A stretch of 64,000 nucleotides of DNA from a virus. The position numbers and the translations under genes were made by a program. Below are positions 45,460-53,172 of this stretch, piece by piece (within the stretch, counting starts at the first letter, position 1; each line of letters starts with the position of its first letter). Below the pieces are notes generated by a model, which did no database searches, was not told the DNA's origin, and worked only from the letters and a program-made list of their open reading frames with translations. The stretch lies in the IMG/VR virus record IMGVR_UViG_3300047552_002060, positions 1-64,000 of that record. One strand, 5' to 3'.

Positions 45460-45930
45460 ATGAAAGAAATTGTATTAAATGGCAAGTATGCTAATGGTCG
45501 AAAGGCCCTAATAGATGATCAAGATTATGACAATCTAACCGACCATTCGTGGTCTGTTGGTAGCAATGGTTATCCACGGTGTACTCATGAACAAAAACAA
45601 TTTCTTATGCATGACTTCATCATGCCGCCGGTTCCCGGCATGATGGTTGATCACATTAACCAAAATAAGCTAGACAATCGTCGAGATAATTTACGGTATG
45701 TGACTAAGTCGCAGAATATGACCAATCGCCCGAAGCAAAAGAATAATACGTCTGGAAATAAGGGAGTTTATTACCTTAAATCAGGCAATAGGAGTAGGCG
45801 TTGGTTCGCTAAATTCAAGTTTAATGGAAGGTTTTATCAGTCTGAATATGTAGCTACAAAGGACGAAGCAGTTAAACTTTATGAGCAATTGGCTTCTAAA
45901 TATCAAGGTCAATACAAATCGACGGTATGA
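45460..45930 (+). CDS. HNH homing endonuclease with AP2-like domain
   Basis: 156 aa. HNH motif MMVDHINQNKLDNRRDNLR, then AP2-like GVYYLKSGNRSRRWFAKFKF and TKDEAVKLYEQLA. It follows the RNA ligase gene by 2 bases, a typical homing insertion point. AT-rich codon use contrasts with the ligase, supporting independent arrival. Confidence 0.88.
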   Translation: MKEIVLNGKYANGRKALIDDQDYDNLTDHSWSVGSNGYPRCTHEQKQFLMHDFIMPPVPGMMVDHINQNKLDNRRDNLRYVTKSQNMTNRPKQKNNTSGNKGVYYLKSGNRSRRWFAKFKFNGRFYQSEYVATKDEAVKLYEQLASKYQGQYKSTV

Positions 45931-46133
45931 CATATCGTAATATTTACTATATTCAAGATAATACAAAAAATCATAAAGAAGATGAAGTCTATGTACACAT
46001 GGCACGCTTCTTTTGTTTGTGCGACTCTCTGTTCTCGACTCAATGCAAATCTTGGAATTTTTATGTAAGTGATCTTTTAAAGTTCGCTAAACGATATAGC
46101 AGAAGACCTGCAAGGCAGGAACATCAACTATGA
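45927..46133 (+). CDS. microprotein, 68 aa, tandem set member
   Basis: Core HMARFFCLCDSLFSTQCKSWNF then FYVSDLLKFAKRYS. The next gene repeats the same plan (FPEIKAWDTYLSDLSVF). ATGA overlap with the HNH gene. Confidence 0.5.
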   Translation: MTYRNIYYIQDNTKNHKEDEVYVHMARFFCLCDSLFSTQCKSWNFYVSDLLKFAKRYSRRPARQEHQL

Positions 46134-46348
46134 TCAAACTTGCGGATATGATTAAACTTACAGATATAAGGTCTTTGCTGCCTCTCTCCCACAAAGAAAA
46201 ATGGGAGAGAGTTCATGGTGCAATTTGTGGGTTATTTACTGTAGGTGCCCATCTATTTCCAGAAATAAAGGCATGGGACACATACTTGTCTGATCTCAGT
46301 GTTTTTACGCAGAGGTGGACCCCATATGCCCGTATCAAACAAAGGTGA
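46130..46348 (+). CDS. microprotein, 72 aa, tandem set member
   Basis: KEKWERVHGAICGLFTVGAH and AWDTYLSDLSVFTQRW align with the preceding gene, indicating tandem duplication. Overlaps both neighbours. Confidence 0.5.
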   Translation: MIKLADMIKLTDIRSLLPLSHKEKWERVHGAICGLFTVGAHLFPEIKAWDTYLSDLSVFTQRWTPYARIKQR

Positions 46349-46490
46349 AACACCAGAGCTTAAAGCTGCATGGAGATTCTTTAAAGTGGTTAATGACCTC
46401 AAGTTAGCTAATATCTTTGGCATGCTTTGGAATGTTTATCCTGTTTTAACTTTTATGGAACGTCGCAATCATGCCAGACTGCAGACTTAG
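46326..46490 (+). CDS. microprotein, 54 aa, LKL-core type
   Basis: AAWRFFKVVNDLKLANIFG is a clear core. ATG 46326 chosen over the longer upstream frame. Overlaps the previous ORF by 23 bases. Confidence 0.45.
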   Translation: MPVSNKGETPELKAAWRFFKVVNDLKLANIFGMLWNVYPVLTFMERRNHARLQT

Positions 46491-46695
46491 TGATTGCCTT
46501 TACCGAAATAAAAAGAAAAATGGCGGCATGCGCGCCGTGGGTGGATGTAAGTGTGATAAATGTCCACAATGTGGGTCTTACATAAGACCTACAAGACCGG
46601 AATATCACAGAGATTGGTGCTCTTATCAGTGGTGGATTCCTCCACACCATAGGGGCAAGATGACCTCTAGACCAAGTCCTCTTTTTAAAAGATAG
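46471..46695 (+). CDS. small Cys-rich protein, 74 aa
   Basis: KCDKCPQCGSY with CRLSDC and DWC gives a zinc-ribbon-like site; basic C-terminus with Pro and Arg. Not recognised. Confidence 0.5.
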   Translation: MPDCRLSDCLYRNKKKNGGMRAVGGCKCDKCPQCGSYIRPTRPEYHRDWCSYQWWIPPHHRGKMTSRPSPLFKR

Positions 46696-46706
46696 GAGTA
46701 TTAGGT

Positions 46707-46862
46707 TTGATAAATAGGGAAAGAGCCTGTCTCTTAATCACTCGGCGCTTAATAATAGTCCTATCTAGATTAGACTTGGTTTTATATGCCACTGCGGTCA
46801 ATTTAATCTTGAGCACAATCCCACTACAAAAGTTCAGTGAATCGTGGGTAAAGAAAAATTGA
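46707..46862 (+). CDS. microprotein, 51 aa
   Basis: TTG start with GGAG upstream. RRLIIVLSRLDLVLYATAV fits the hydrophobic-core plan. Ends on the start of the next ORF (TGATG). Confidence 0.4.
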   Translation: MINRERACLLITRRLIIVLSRLDLVLYATAVNLILSTIPLQKFSESWVKKN

Positions 46863-47032
46863 TGAAAGGTTTAACAGCGATAGACATCGATGTTGCTGTT
46901 TTTAATTTTTTCAATATGATTTACTTGTTAAAACTTGCACCTAAGAGTTTAGCGACGAAAACAGATGTTCGCGTAGCAACAATAACAATGCGCTCGATAA
47001 ATCTATTATTCCTTATGAAGGGGTTCTCTTGA
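46862..47032 (+). CDS. microprotein, 56 aa, LKL-core type
   Basis: Core VFNFFNMIYLLKLAPKSLAT is one of the best matches to the shared pattern. It overlaps the previous ORF (TGATG) and the nucleotidase start. Confidence 0.45.
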   Translation: MKGLTAIDIDVAVFNFFNMIYLLKLAPKSLATKTDVRVATITMRSINLLFLMKGFS

Positions 47033-47676
47033 AAATCTTAGTCGATATGGATGGAATCATAGTAGATACGCTGCCAACCTGGCTTCAGCGTATCTACTGG
47101 TGGACTGGTGTCAAAGTAAACCCAGACGATATTACTCAATGGGACCTCATCAAAGATCCAGCTTTGAGTAAGTTACAGCCGAGTCAGATATTTGACATCC
47201 TAGATGAGAAGCATTTTACGCTCCAGTTGCCAGAGATGCCTGAGGCCACTCGATTTCTCGAAAAGTTACATGATGCCGGCCATGAGATTAACGTTGTTAC
47301 TGCTAGGTTTGGCATGAACTGTATGCCCGAGACGATCTCCTGGCTACAAGAGATGATGCCGTGGTTCAATGCTAAAAAGAAGACGTTCTTCTGCTACGAC
47401 AAGCATCGAATCACAGGAGACATCCTTATCGATGACAAGGCAGAGAATCTCGTCCGGTATAATCAAGAATATCCCAACGCCAAATTGATCACGATAGACT
47501 ATCCCTTTAATAAGGATACTCCCGCAGGAACCTTTCGGGCTCGTAAGGACGGATGCGAATGGGAGCAGATCGAATTTTATATCAGAAAGAAGTTGGCGAA
47601 GCCAACCTGTTCTTGGTGTGGTGATTCAGAAGAAATGCATGGTGGAATGGGACACTCTCACCACTTTGAGGAATAA
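47029..47676 (+). CDS. 5'(3')-deoxyribonucleotidase, HAD family
   Basis: 215 aa from TTG 47029 (AAGGGG 5 bases upstream). HAD motifs: nucleophile Asp6 and Asp8 in ILVDMDGIIVDT, VVTARFG, and GDILIDDKAEN. Closest type is NT5C-like deoxynucleotidases that dephosphorylate dNMPs. The C-terminal CSWCGDSEEMHGGMGHSHH adds a metal-binding tail. It ends where the ThyA-fold gene begins, so both probably act in one dNMP pathway. Confidence 0.82.
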   Translation: MKILVDMDGIIVDTLPTWLQRIYWWTGVKVNPDDITQWDLIKDPALSKLQPSQIFDILDEKHFTLQLPEMPEATRFLEKLHDAGHEINVVTARFGMNCMPETISWLQEMMPWFNAKKKTFFCYDKHRITGDILIDDKAENLVRYNQEYPNAKLITIDYPFNKDTPAGTFRARKDGCEWEQIEFYIRKKLAKPTCSWCGDSEEMHGGMGHSHHFEE

Positions 47677-48405
47677 ATGAACAACTATCAAACGACACAT
47701 GAAGCTTATCTAGGTACGCTGCGGGACATCTGGAACAATCCAGACTATAAGACCGCACCTCGTGGGTTGCCCATTCGAGAGAAGGTCGATTATTCTTTTA
47801 AGGTGGAAAACCCAACGTCTGAGCCAATCAAGACAGCCAATCTAGAGAGGAATAAGGTCATTGAAGACTACACACGACAAGAGGTCATACTATACAACTC
47901 AGGCACTAATAAAACTGCTGACTTTGCTAAAGCTAGTAAGTTTTGGGAAAAGTTATCGAATCCGGACGGGACTATCAATTCGGCTTATGGATTCTTAATC
48001 TGGAGGAACTACAGTTGTACGAGTAAATTTAGTGATCGAGCTATGACTCCATGGGAGTGGGCATGTGAATCACTATTGGCCGATAAGGATACACGTCAAG
48101 CTGTGATGCATTTTGCTAAGGACGAGCATAAGTGGCTAGGTAATAAAGATCAGGTCTGTACCCTTACAGGCAATTGGCTGATTCGAGACAACAAGTTAAA
48201 TTTAACAATTGTGATGAGGTCGAACGACGTAGTCAAAGGACTCGTGTACGATCTTCCTTGGTTCTGCAGTTTGATGGATAAGATGCTAGAAGACCTAAAG
48301 CCTCAATATCCTGACTTACAAAAGGGTAAGTATACGCATATTGCCCACTCTATGCATGCATACGAGAAGGATGCGGATGGCATCTTGAAGATGCTAGGAG
48401 ACTAG
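47677..48405 (+). CDS. thymidylate-synthase-fold enzyme, predicted deoxycytidylate hydroxymethylase
   Basis: 242 aa. ThyA-fold marks: AYGFLIWR, ADKDTRQAVM, catalytic Cys161 (DQVCTLTGNW), RSND at 181-184 (dUMP phosphate/base contacts) and YDLPWF. Spacing equals E. coli ThyA: Cys to Arg 20 residues, Cys to base-reading residue 31. That residue is Asp192 instead of Asn177, the change that sets T4 gp42 to dCMP. Prediction: makes 5-hydroxymethyl-dCMP. It is short at the N-terminus and lacks the usual ThyA insert. dTMP is covered by ThyX, so a plain ThyA role is less likely. Confidence 0.75.
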   Translation: MNNYQTTHEAYLGTLRDIWNNPDYKTAPRGLPIREKVDYSFKVENPTSEPIKTANLERNKVIEDYTRQEVILYNSGTNKTADFAKASKFWEKLSNPDGTINSAYGFLIWRNYSCTSKFSDRAMTPWEWACESLLADKDTRQAVMHFAKDEHKWLGNKDQVCTLTGNWLIRDNKLNLTIVMRSNDVVKGLVYDLPWFCSLMDKMLEDLKPQYPDLQKGKYTHIAHSMHAYEKDADGILKMLGD

Positions 48406-49128
48406 ATGAGTCAAGAAAAAATAGAATTAGATATCTTTCAACAAGACATTGTCAGAGGCACCGATCTAGAGTTTAAACAACTGCTAGATATTCAAAAAGA
48501 ATTAGAGCAGTTTAAGATCGGGGACATCTACATACGAGAAGTTTTCTACAAATATGCCGGGTCATCTGAGATAGAAAAGACGAACCACAACGTAGTAGCG
48601 AAATACAAAGTCATTCACGTATCTCCGCTCGGCATTCCTTGGCTTAGGAAGATTGGTAGTAATGGTAAACTGACAGGGAATATATGTACTATACAGCACA
48701 TCAACGATCTTATCAACGGAATGAAGCGTGACCATAGTCCATATGGTTCAGAAGACAAATTTGTGCCCGATCCTGCCCAATTAGATGCGATTCTTTTACA
48801 GCAAGACTTTAATCCGGTTGAGGAGGCTCAAATTAAAGCAAAACTGTTCAATGAGATCAACAAACACAATAAGAGGGTGGCAATTAATACCAGACCTAAC
48901 AAACCTGATGTAGCTGATTTTTTTAAGAACTCGAAGCCAGGTGACAAATTCTGGACCTCACCTGATGTCTTTTTCGTGATTCAATCGGTAGTCAAGGGTG
49001 CTGGTCAGTGGATCATCACCGTACTTGACGTAAATCAAACTACTGTAACATTTAACTTTAGCAGCTTCAACTTTAAACGTCTATATAGAGAGCAGCCACG
49101 ATCATTCGCAAAAGAAAATAAGATATGA
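48406..49128 (+). CDS. hypothetical protein, 240 aa, paralogue of 53172-53906
   Basis: Parallel to the protein at 53172 in order and spacing: KIGDIYIREVFYKYAG / SIGDVLIREEKYRTDG, GIPWLRKIGSNGKL / GVGYIRRLSINGRK, and GDKFWTSPDVFF / GDQFWFSHSLSR. Soluble, with a beta-rich first half. Possibly a nucleic-acid or small-molecule binding fold; function unknown. Confidence 0.7.
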   Translation: MSQEKIELDIFQQDIVRGTDLEFKQLLDIQKELEQFKIGDIYIREVFYKYAGSSEIEKTNHNVVAKYKVIHVSPLGIPWLRKIGSNGKLTGNICTIQHINDLINGMKRDHSPYGSEDKFVPDPAQLDAILLQQDFNPVEEAQIKAKLFNEINKHNKRVAINTRPNKPDVADFFKNSKPGDKFWTSPDVFFVIQSVVKGAGQWIITVLDVNQTTVTFNFSSFNFKRLYREQPRSFAKENKI

Positions 49129-49301
49129 ATAAGTGCCACTTAACAATTCAAAGTTGCTATGGCAAACGCAAGATAGGACGCAAAATTTGGTATCTTCGTC
49201 ATCACGGCCCAAGTCCATACTGTAATGACCCCGAAAATAAAAAAGCCAATAAGACAACTTGGCGTATTTTTTGGCATGCCTTACAAACTCAAACTCTCTA
49301 A
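49125..49301 (+). CDS. small basic protein, 58 aa
   Basis: Starts on the previous stop. KCHLTIQSCYGKRKIGRKIW and TTWRIFWHALQTQTL; basic, no known domain. Confidence 0.45.
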   Translation: MNKCHLTIQSCYGKRKIGRKIWYLRHHGPSPYCNDPENKKANKTTWRIFWHALQTQTL

Positions 49302-49329
49302 ACAACTTTATTTTTATTGAAGCAGACAA

Positions 49330-49340
49330 ATCCGAATTAA
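49330..49340 (+). promoter_or_regulatory. ATCCGAATTAA motif, variant promoter candidate
   Basis: CCGAATTAATATATTC about 25 bases before the start at 49364; closely resembles CCGAATCAATATTC at 1684. Confidence 0.35.
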
Positions 49341-49363
49341 TATATTCTCACAAGGAGATGTGC

Positions 49364-49813
49364 ATGTCAACTGTTCCAAATGTGACCCCAGCGTTGCCAG
49401 TGAACGAAGTATCAGCCGAAGAGAAGGAGTTTCTCGCGGAAGCTGAGGTGATGGATCTTAGTCCGATTAAGGGAAAGACCTATATGGTTGCAGTGGGTAC
49501 AGGTGATCCCAATAAGGTCAAATTTCTCTGTTCGACGGTACATGGACCATACGACTTCACTGAGATGTGTCAGGAGGTTGGCGAGACTTGGGTTCAGCAC
49601 CAGCATCACGCTAAGGTCGTAATTCTTGAGAAGGACCCAAAGAAGAAGGTCCTCCTACTTGATGCTAACACCATTGACTACATTGAAGCTCACTATGTTG
49701 ACATCATCATGGAAGAGACTCTAGCCTCATTTGAGGACAAGGAATTTACTTGTGTGGCAGGAACTATTACAGATGCTGAAGTTGATCCGACGACCGGTCA
49801 GCAGGTAAAATAA
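49364..49813 (+). CDS. hypothetical acidic protein, 149 aa
   Basis: ATG 49364 with AAGGAG 7 bases upstream; the frame opens earlier. Soluble, acidic and GC-richer in codon use. ETWVQHQHHAKVVILEKDP is a His-rich segment that could bind metal. Not recognised. Confidence 0.65.
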   Translation: MSTVPNVTPALPVNEVSAEEKEFLAEAEVMDLSPIKGKTYMVAVGTGDPNKVKFLCSTVHGPYDFTEMCQEVGETWVQHQHHAKVVILEKDPKKKVLLLDANTIDYIEAHYVDIIMEETLASFEDKEFTCVAGTITDAEVDPTTGQQVK

Positions 49814-49815
49814 TT

Positions 49816-50712
49816 ATGCTTAAGCATTTAGCATCTAGTCTCATTGCTCGCATTAATTCTAGTGGACGAATCAGAAAGATTGAGACGGAGCACAACGCAA
49901 CTCTTAAGGAAGTTGAGCGACTACGTTGGGAGAATCGACAACTCCATAAGAACGCTTCTGAATACATGGAAGCGCGAAAAGAGGTCGAGCGGCTTACAAC
50001 CCTCGTGTCAGTACTTGAGCGAGACTGCGAAGATCTCACATGTCATGCCTGCTCAAAGTGTTGTGATGCTGCCCTTGCTGATATCGAGCGTTGGAAACGC
50101 GCTGCCGTAAGCCAGAACCGTCAGTGGTCGGTGAAATGCGTGGAGGCTACAGAATTGCGTGCCGAAGTCGAGCGACTTCAGACCGAACGCCATATGCTTG
50201 AGTTACAATTTGAGTCAGCGAAAAAAGCGACTGAGGCATGGGCGGACAAATTCGAACTTAGCGAACGAGAGCGGCTTACAGCGGAGCGCGACGAAGCCTT
50301 AGCCATGGTCGAGCGTCTGCGCGAGATTCTCAAGAACGAGATGCACGAGAGTTCGTTGGCACAGGAGCGCGACGAAGCCCGTGCCGAGGTCGAGCGGCTC
50401 ACGAAGGAGGTTGGCAGAGTCATGAACGAGAAGGCGATTCAACTTGGCGCCTTGGAGGCGGAAATTACCGGCGCCCATGCCGAGATAGAGGCGCTGCTTG
50501 ACGCAGTGAAAGCTTCGCATGAGACTGGGTGCTGGGGTCCGGCTGAAGACGCCTACGCTGCGTCGGGGCGTCCAGCCCTACGGCATCGGAGCGAGGTCGA
50601 GCGACTCTGCAATATCGTGAAGAACGGAGTGATTGGACCCATCAAGACTTCAGGTGAAGGAAAGACGTTAAACAATCTGTCTACTGATAGTATTATCAAA
50701 GTTGGCCAATAG
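49816..50712 (+). CDS. long coiled-coil protein with EVERL repeats
   Basis: 298 aa, nearly all heptads, with EVERL or the close VERL pattern recurring about nine times and matching GC-rich DNA repeats of GAGGTCGAGCG type. A short HACSKCC insert may bind metal. Likely a structural or scaffold-like rod. GC content is higher than neighbours, suggesting expansion by repeat duplication. Confidence 0.65.
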   Translation: MLKHLASSLIARINSSGRIRKIETEHNATLKEVERLRWENRQLHKNASEYMEARKEVERLTTLVSVLERDCEDLTCHACSKCCDAALADIERWKRAAVSQNRQWSVKCVEATELRAEVERLQTERHMLELQFESAKKATEAWADKFELSERERLTAERDEALAMVERLREILKNEMHESSLAQERDEARAEVERLTKEVGRVMNEKAIQLGALEAEITGAHAEIEALLDAVKASHETGCWGPAEDAYAASGRPALRHRSEVERLCNIVKNGVIGPIKTSGEGKTLNNLSTDSIIKVGQ

Positions 50713-50735
50713 AAGTTAATGATCTTGAACATCGT

Positions 50736-50939
50736 ATGGATTGCAAAGATAATTCTCTAGTCCCTGGTCTCAAGAAAGCGATTAAAATTGTCGACAACAG
50801 ATTAGCTACCGCCAAAGCCTTAGACTGTGGCGAAGAGTTTACAGGTGCTATGGAACAGATTCAAGTCTTCTTGAAAGCCGAACTTTGGCGTCAAGAAAAC
50901 CCTGAAGAAGCTAAGAAATCATCGACTGTCCTAGATTAG
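50736..50939 (+). CDS. hypothetical helical protein, 67 aa
   Basis: Helical with KAIKIVDNRLATAKALDCG. Ends 6 bases before tRNA-Lys. Not recognised. Confidence 0.5.
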   Translation: MDCKDNSLVPGLKKAIKIVDNRLATAKALDCGEEFTGAMEQIQVFLKAELWRQENPEEAKKSSTVLD

Positions 50940-50944
50940 CAGTT

Positions 50945-51017
50945 GGGACCGTAGCTCAGTTGGTAGAGCAGGAAACTTTTAATTTCAAGGTCGTGGGTTC
51001 AAGTCCCACCGGTCCCA
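50945..51017 (+). tRNA. tRNA-Lys(UUU)
   Basis: 73 nt. Acceptor GGGACCG/CGGTCCC, D-arm GCTC..GAGC, anticodon stem GGAAA/TTTCA region with loop CTTTTAA (UUU), T-arm GTGGG-TTCAAGT-CCCAC, discriminator A. Confidence 0.92.
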
Positions 51018-51077
51018 TTATGTTTAAAATATCTTCCACTACGCGTTCGTCGAACTCGCGGTCTAAATGATTTCACT

Positions 51078-51146
51078 ATGACTGTTTTTCGTTTCTTTAC
51101 CTTTCTAAATTGGCTTGGACTATGCTCAAAAAGACACCTAATGTAG
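51078..51146 (+). CDS. possible microprotein, 22 aa
   Basis: FRFFTFLNWLGLCSKRH from ATG 51078; fits the F-F-x-x-L core but is very short and overlaps the next gene. Weak. Confidence 0.25.
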   Translation: MTVFRFFTFLNWLGLCSKRHLM

Positions 51147-51373
51147 AGTATGATATCAACAAGCGTTGGGAACGCGGAACGACCCACCATCCTAAGTCTA
51201 TCGCCTTGTTGAAGCGTGTTGATGAGCTTGACTGGGAACTACTTAAGGGACATTTCGACTTCAAGACTGGCGGCGATGGGGATAATGGTGAGACGTTGAT
51301 GTATCTGCTGGATATTTACTTCGAGGAGCAAGATGCCACCAAAGAAAAAGAAAGCAAGAAGCGAAAAACCTGA
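51122..51373 (+). CDS. hypothetical protein, 83 aa
   Basis: Soluble, alternating charge (KTPNVEYDINKRWERGTTHH) with acidic middle and Lys-rich C-terminus. Overlaps the next gene by 41 bases. Confidence 0.5.
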   Translation: MLKKTPNVEYDINKRWERGTTHHPKSIALLKRVDELDWELLKGHFDFKTGGDGDNGETLMYLLDIYFEEQDATKEKESKKRKT

Positions 51374-51524
51374 GCCGCAACAAGTTGAAGTGATCATTAA
51401 GGTTGTTCACGAATATAAGCCAGTTGAACACGATAATCAATACAAGCAAAGTCATCCAGACGAATATGAGTGGTCAAATTTCTGGAATGATTGGGTTCCG
51501 AAGTCTTATTTCTCTGGACGATAA
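51333..51524 (+). CDS. small protein with basic start, 63 aa
   Basis: GAGGAG 4 bases upstream of ATG. PPKKKKARSEKPEP basic/Pro start, then Trp-rich acidic end (EYEWSNFWNDWVPK). Not recognised. Confidence 0.5.
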   Translation: MPPKKKKARSEKPEPQQVEVIIKVVHEYKPVEHDNQYKQSHPDEYEWSNFWNDWVPKSYFSGR

Positions 51525-51526
51525 AT

Positions 51527-51730
51527 ATGAAGATAACACAATGGATTCGCTGTTACAACTCTAAAAATGACGAACTAGTGGATGAATGGCTCCTACATGA
51601 ATTTGAGGATCTTCCTGAATATTGGGAAGAGTGTCTTCCTATTGAGCATCCAGTGGCCTGTGTCCTCTTAGGTAAGTGCTTGAATGAGCGATTTCGTAAA
51701 TACTTTCTAGAAATGGAAGCTGAACGATAG
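51527..51730 (+). CDS. acidic hypothetical protein, 67 aa
   Basis: Helical, acidic, Trp/Tyr-rich (WLLHEFEDLPEYWEECLP). ATG 51527 2 bases after the previous stop. Not recognised. Confidence 0.5.
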   Translation: MKITQWIRCYNSKNDELVDEWLLHEFEDLPEYWEECLPIEHPVACVLLGKCLNERFRKYFLEMEAER

Positions 51731-52204
51731 ATGACTAGTCTGATAACATATCTGATCTGCCTCATTCCTTACGATACTAAAGTCTCTACATGGCCACTCA
51801 GTGGCCTAAATAGGGAATTGATGGGTATCGCTCGCTTAGAGTCATATTATGGAACTTACACTGACCATGAACCTCATATTCGTGGTCCATTCCATACAGC
51901 TTTTGGGTCATTAGGATTAAAGCCGATTACGGCCCATGATCAGTATATGAAGTCACCTAAGCTACAGAAGCAATTTCCTGGTCTACAAGATGAACAAGTA
52001 TTTCTGCGAGAATTCTGGCGTAATCGAACGCTCTACACCCAGTGTGCGAACTTCCATTGGTGGTATTTGCGACACGTAACTCCAACACTCGAGCGAGCAG
52101 TCTACTCTTGGCGCTGGGGACTTACAGCAAGTAATCAAGCCGCGGATGAGCAGATTGCCGCAGATACTTATACAATTCAATATATAGAATTGGATAAGCA
52201 CTGA
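51731..52204 (+). CDS. possible lysozyme/transglycosylase-like protein
   Basis: 157 aa. A hydrophobic N-terminus (LITYLICLIP) is followed by IARLESYYGTYTD, with a Glu in the position of SLT lysozyme catalytic acids, and FGSLGLKPITAHDQY, like the G-x-LQ-x-P-x-TA block of transglycosylases. Identity is low; no certain second catalytic residue. If right, it degrades peptidoglycan at entry or lysis. Confidence 0.4.
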   Translation: MTSLITYLICLIPYDTKVSTWPLSGLNRELMGIARLESYYGTYTDHEPHIRGPFHTAFGSLGLKPITAHDQYMKSPKLQKQFPGLQDEQVFLREFWRNRTLYTQCANFHWWYLRHVTPTLERAVYSWRWGLTASNQAADEQIAADTYTIQYIELDKH

Positions 52205-52422
52205 TGCACATTACGGACATACATAAAGCTTGTTGGCGATTTTGGTATACTATAGGTGAATTAAAGTTGGGCAACATGGCTGACTTTATTTATCGCGTTG
52301 ATATTAGAGGCCGTCATCGCCTTCACCATCCTAATTATGATTATGTAATAAACTTCGATATACGACATTATAGGACAACTATTCACTATGCCCCTCTTAA
52401 ATCGTATTCCAGTATTAGATAA
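52204..52422 (+). CDS. microprotein, 72 aa, LKL-core type
   Basis: ACWRFWYTIGELKLGNMADF core, then a His/Tyr-rich basic end. Overlaps the previous and next genes (by 1 and 35 bases). Confidence 0.45.
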   Translation: MHITDIHKACWRFWYTIGELKLGNMADFIYRVDIRGRHRLHHPNYDYVINFDIRHYRTTIHYAPLKSYSSIR

Positions 52423-52930
52423 AGGTTTCGTAGCGACCTACGATACCTCCTGTAACAGCGACAAGTTGAATGAGCTTGCTGTCGAGTTCTATAAACGACT
52501 CGATGGCAAGTTTTTATGTGAAAATAGTACACTGACGGTGATGATGAAATGCCCACTGTTCATTCAACTTAATCTTTCGCAGTTCAACTTACGAATCACC
52601 AACCTGCCGAATGTCGGCTCTGATGAACTCGAGAGCTACTATCCCAATGTCGGAGAGATCGGCTCCAGTGATCTACGTGTCTGTCAGGATATCTCGGACG
52701 ACATGAAACGCACATCCATTGCCCTACTGATGAATCACAAAGCTTATCAAGCAGATGGATGTAATCGCTTCATGTCTCAAATTCTAACGCCTATCAACAC
52801 TTATACGACCATTCTCGTTCATGGAATGTATAATGATTGGAGCAGGTTTGTATCGCAGGGAAATGCACCAGCTCCGATTGCTGCATATATGCAAGCAGTG
52901 GACCAATTAATTAAAGCAGAGTGGCGATGA
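52388..52930 (+). CDS. degenerate ThyX-family protein
   Basis: 180 aa. Aligns with ThyX in overall order: GFVATYDTS, LTVMMKCPLFIQLN, then NTYTTILVHGMYNDWSRFVSQ, which matches NTKTRLYMKGNVRDWYFYLRL of the canonical ThyX at 17199. The catalytic RHR-X7-S motif is replaced by LNLSQFNLRITN, so it should not make dTMP. It may have another reaction or a regulatory role, or pair with the real ThyX. Confidence 0.7.
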   Translation: MPLLNRIPVLDKGFVATYDTSCNSDKLNELAVEFYKRLDGKFLCENSTLTVMMKCPLFIQLNLSQFNLRITNLPNVGSDELESYYPNVGEIGSSDLRVCQDISDDMKRTSIALLMNHKAYQADGCNRFMSQILTPINTYTTILVHGMYNDWSRFVSQGNAPAPIAAYMQAVDQLIKAEWR

Positions 52931-53172
52931 AAAAAAATAAAGACCCAAAAGAACCAGAACTATCAGAAGTATATGAGACCGAGATTGAGTTCACGTGTCC
53001 AGTCCGTGGGCTAGTCAAGCAGAAAGTTAAAGTGAAGAGATATAAGAGCGTATCTAATCAGCCAGTCGAGGATATCTTGCCTAGCAAAAACATAGCAGAC
53101 AAGCTCGATCAAAAATATTCAGGCTTAATACTCGAGGATGAGAGTGTGGACTTATTAGACGGAGAGGGCTAA
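52927..53172 (+). CDS. hypothetical protein, 81 aa
   Basis: ATG 52927 overlaps the previous stop. Acidic, with one VRGLVKQKVKVKRYK basic beta region. Not recognised; operon member. Confidence 0.55.
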   Translation: MKKNKDPKEPELSEVYETEIEFTCPVRGLVKQKVKVKRYKSVSNQPVEDILPSKNIADKLDQKYSGLILEDESVDLLDGEG

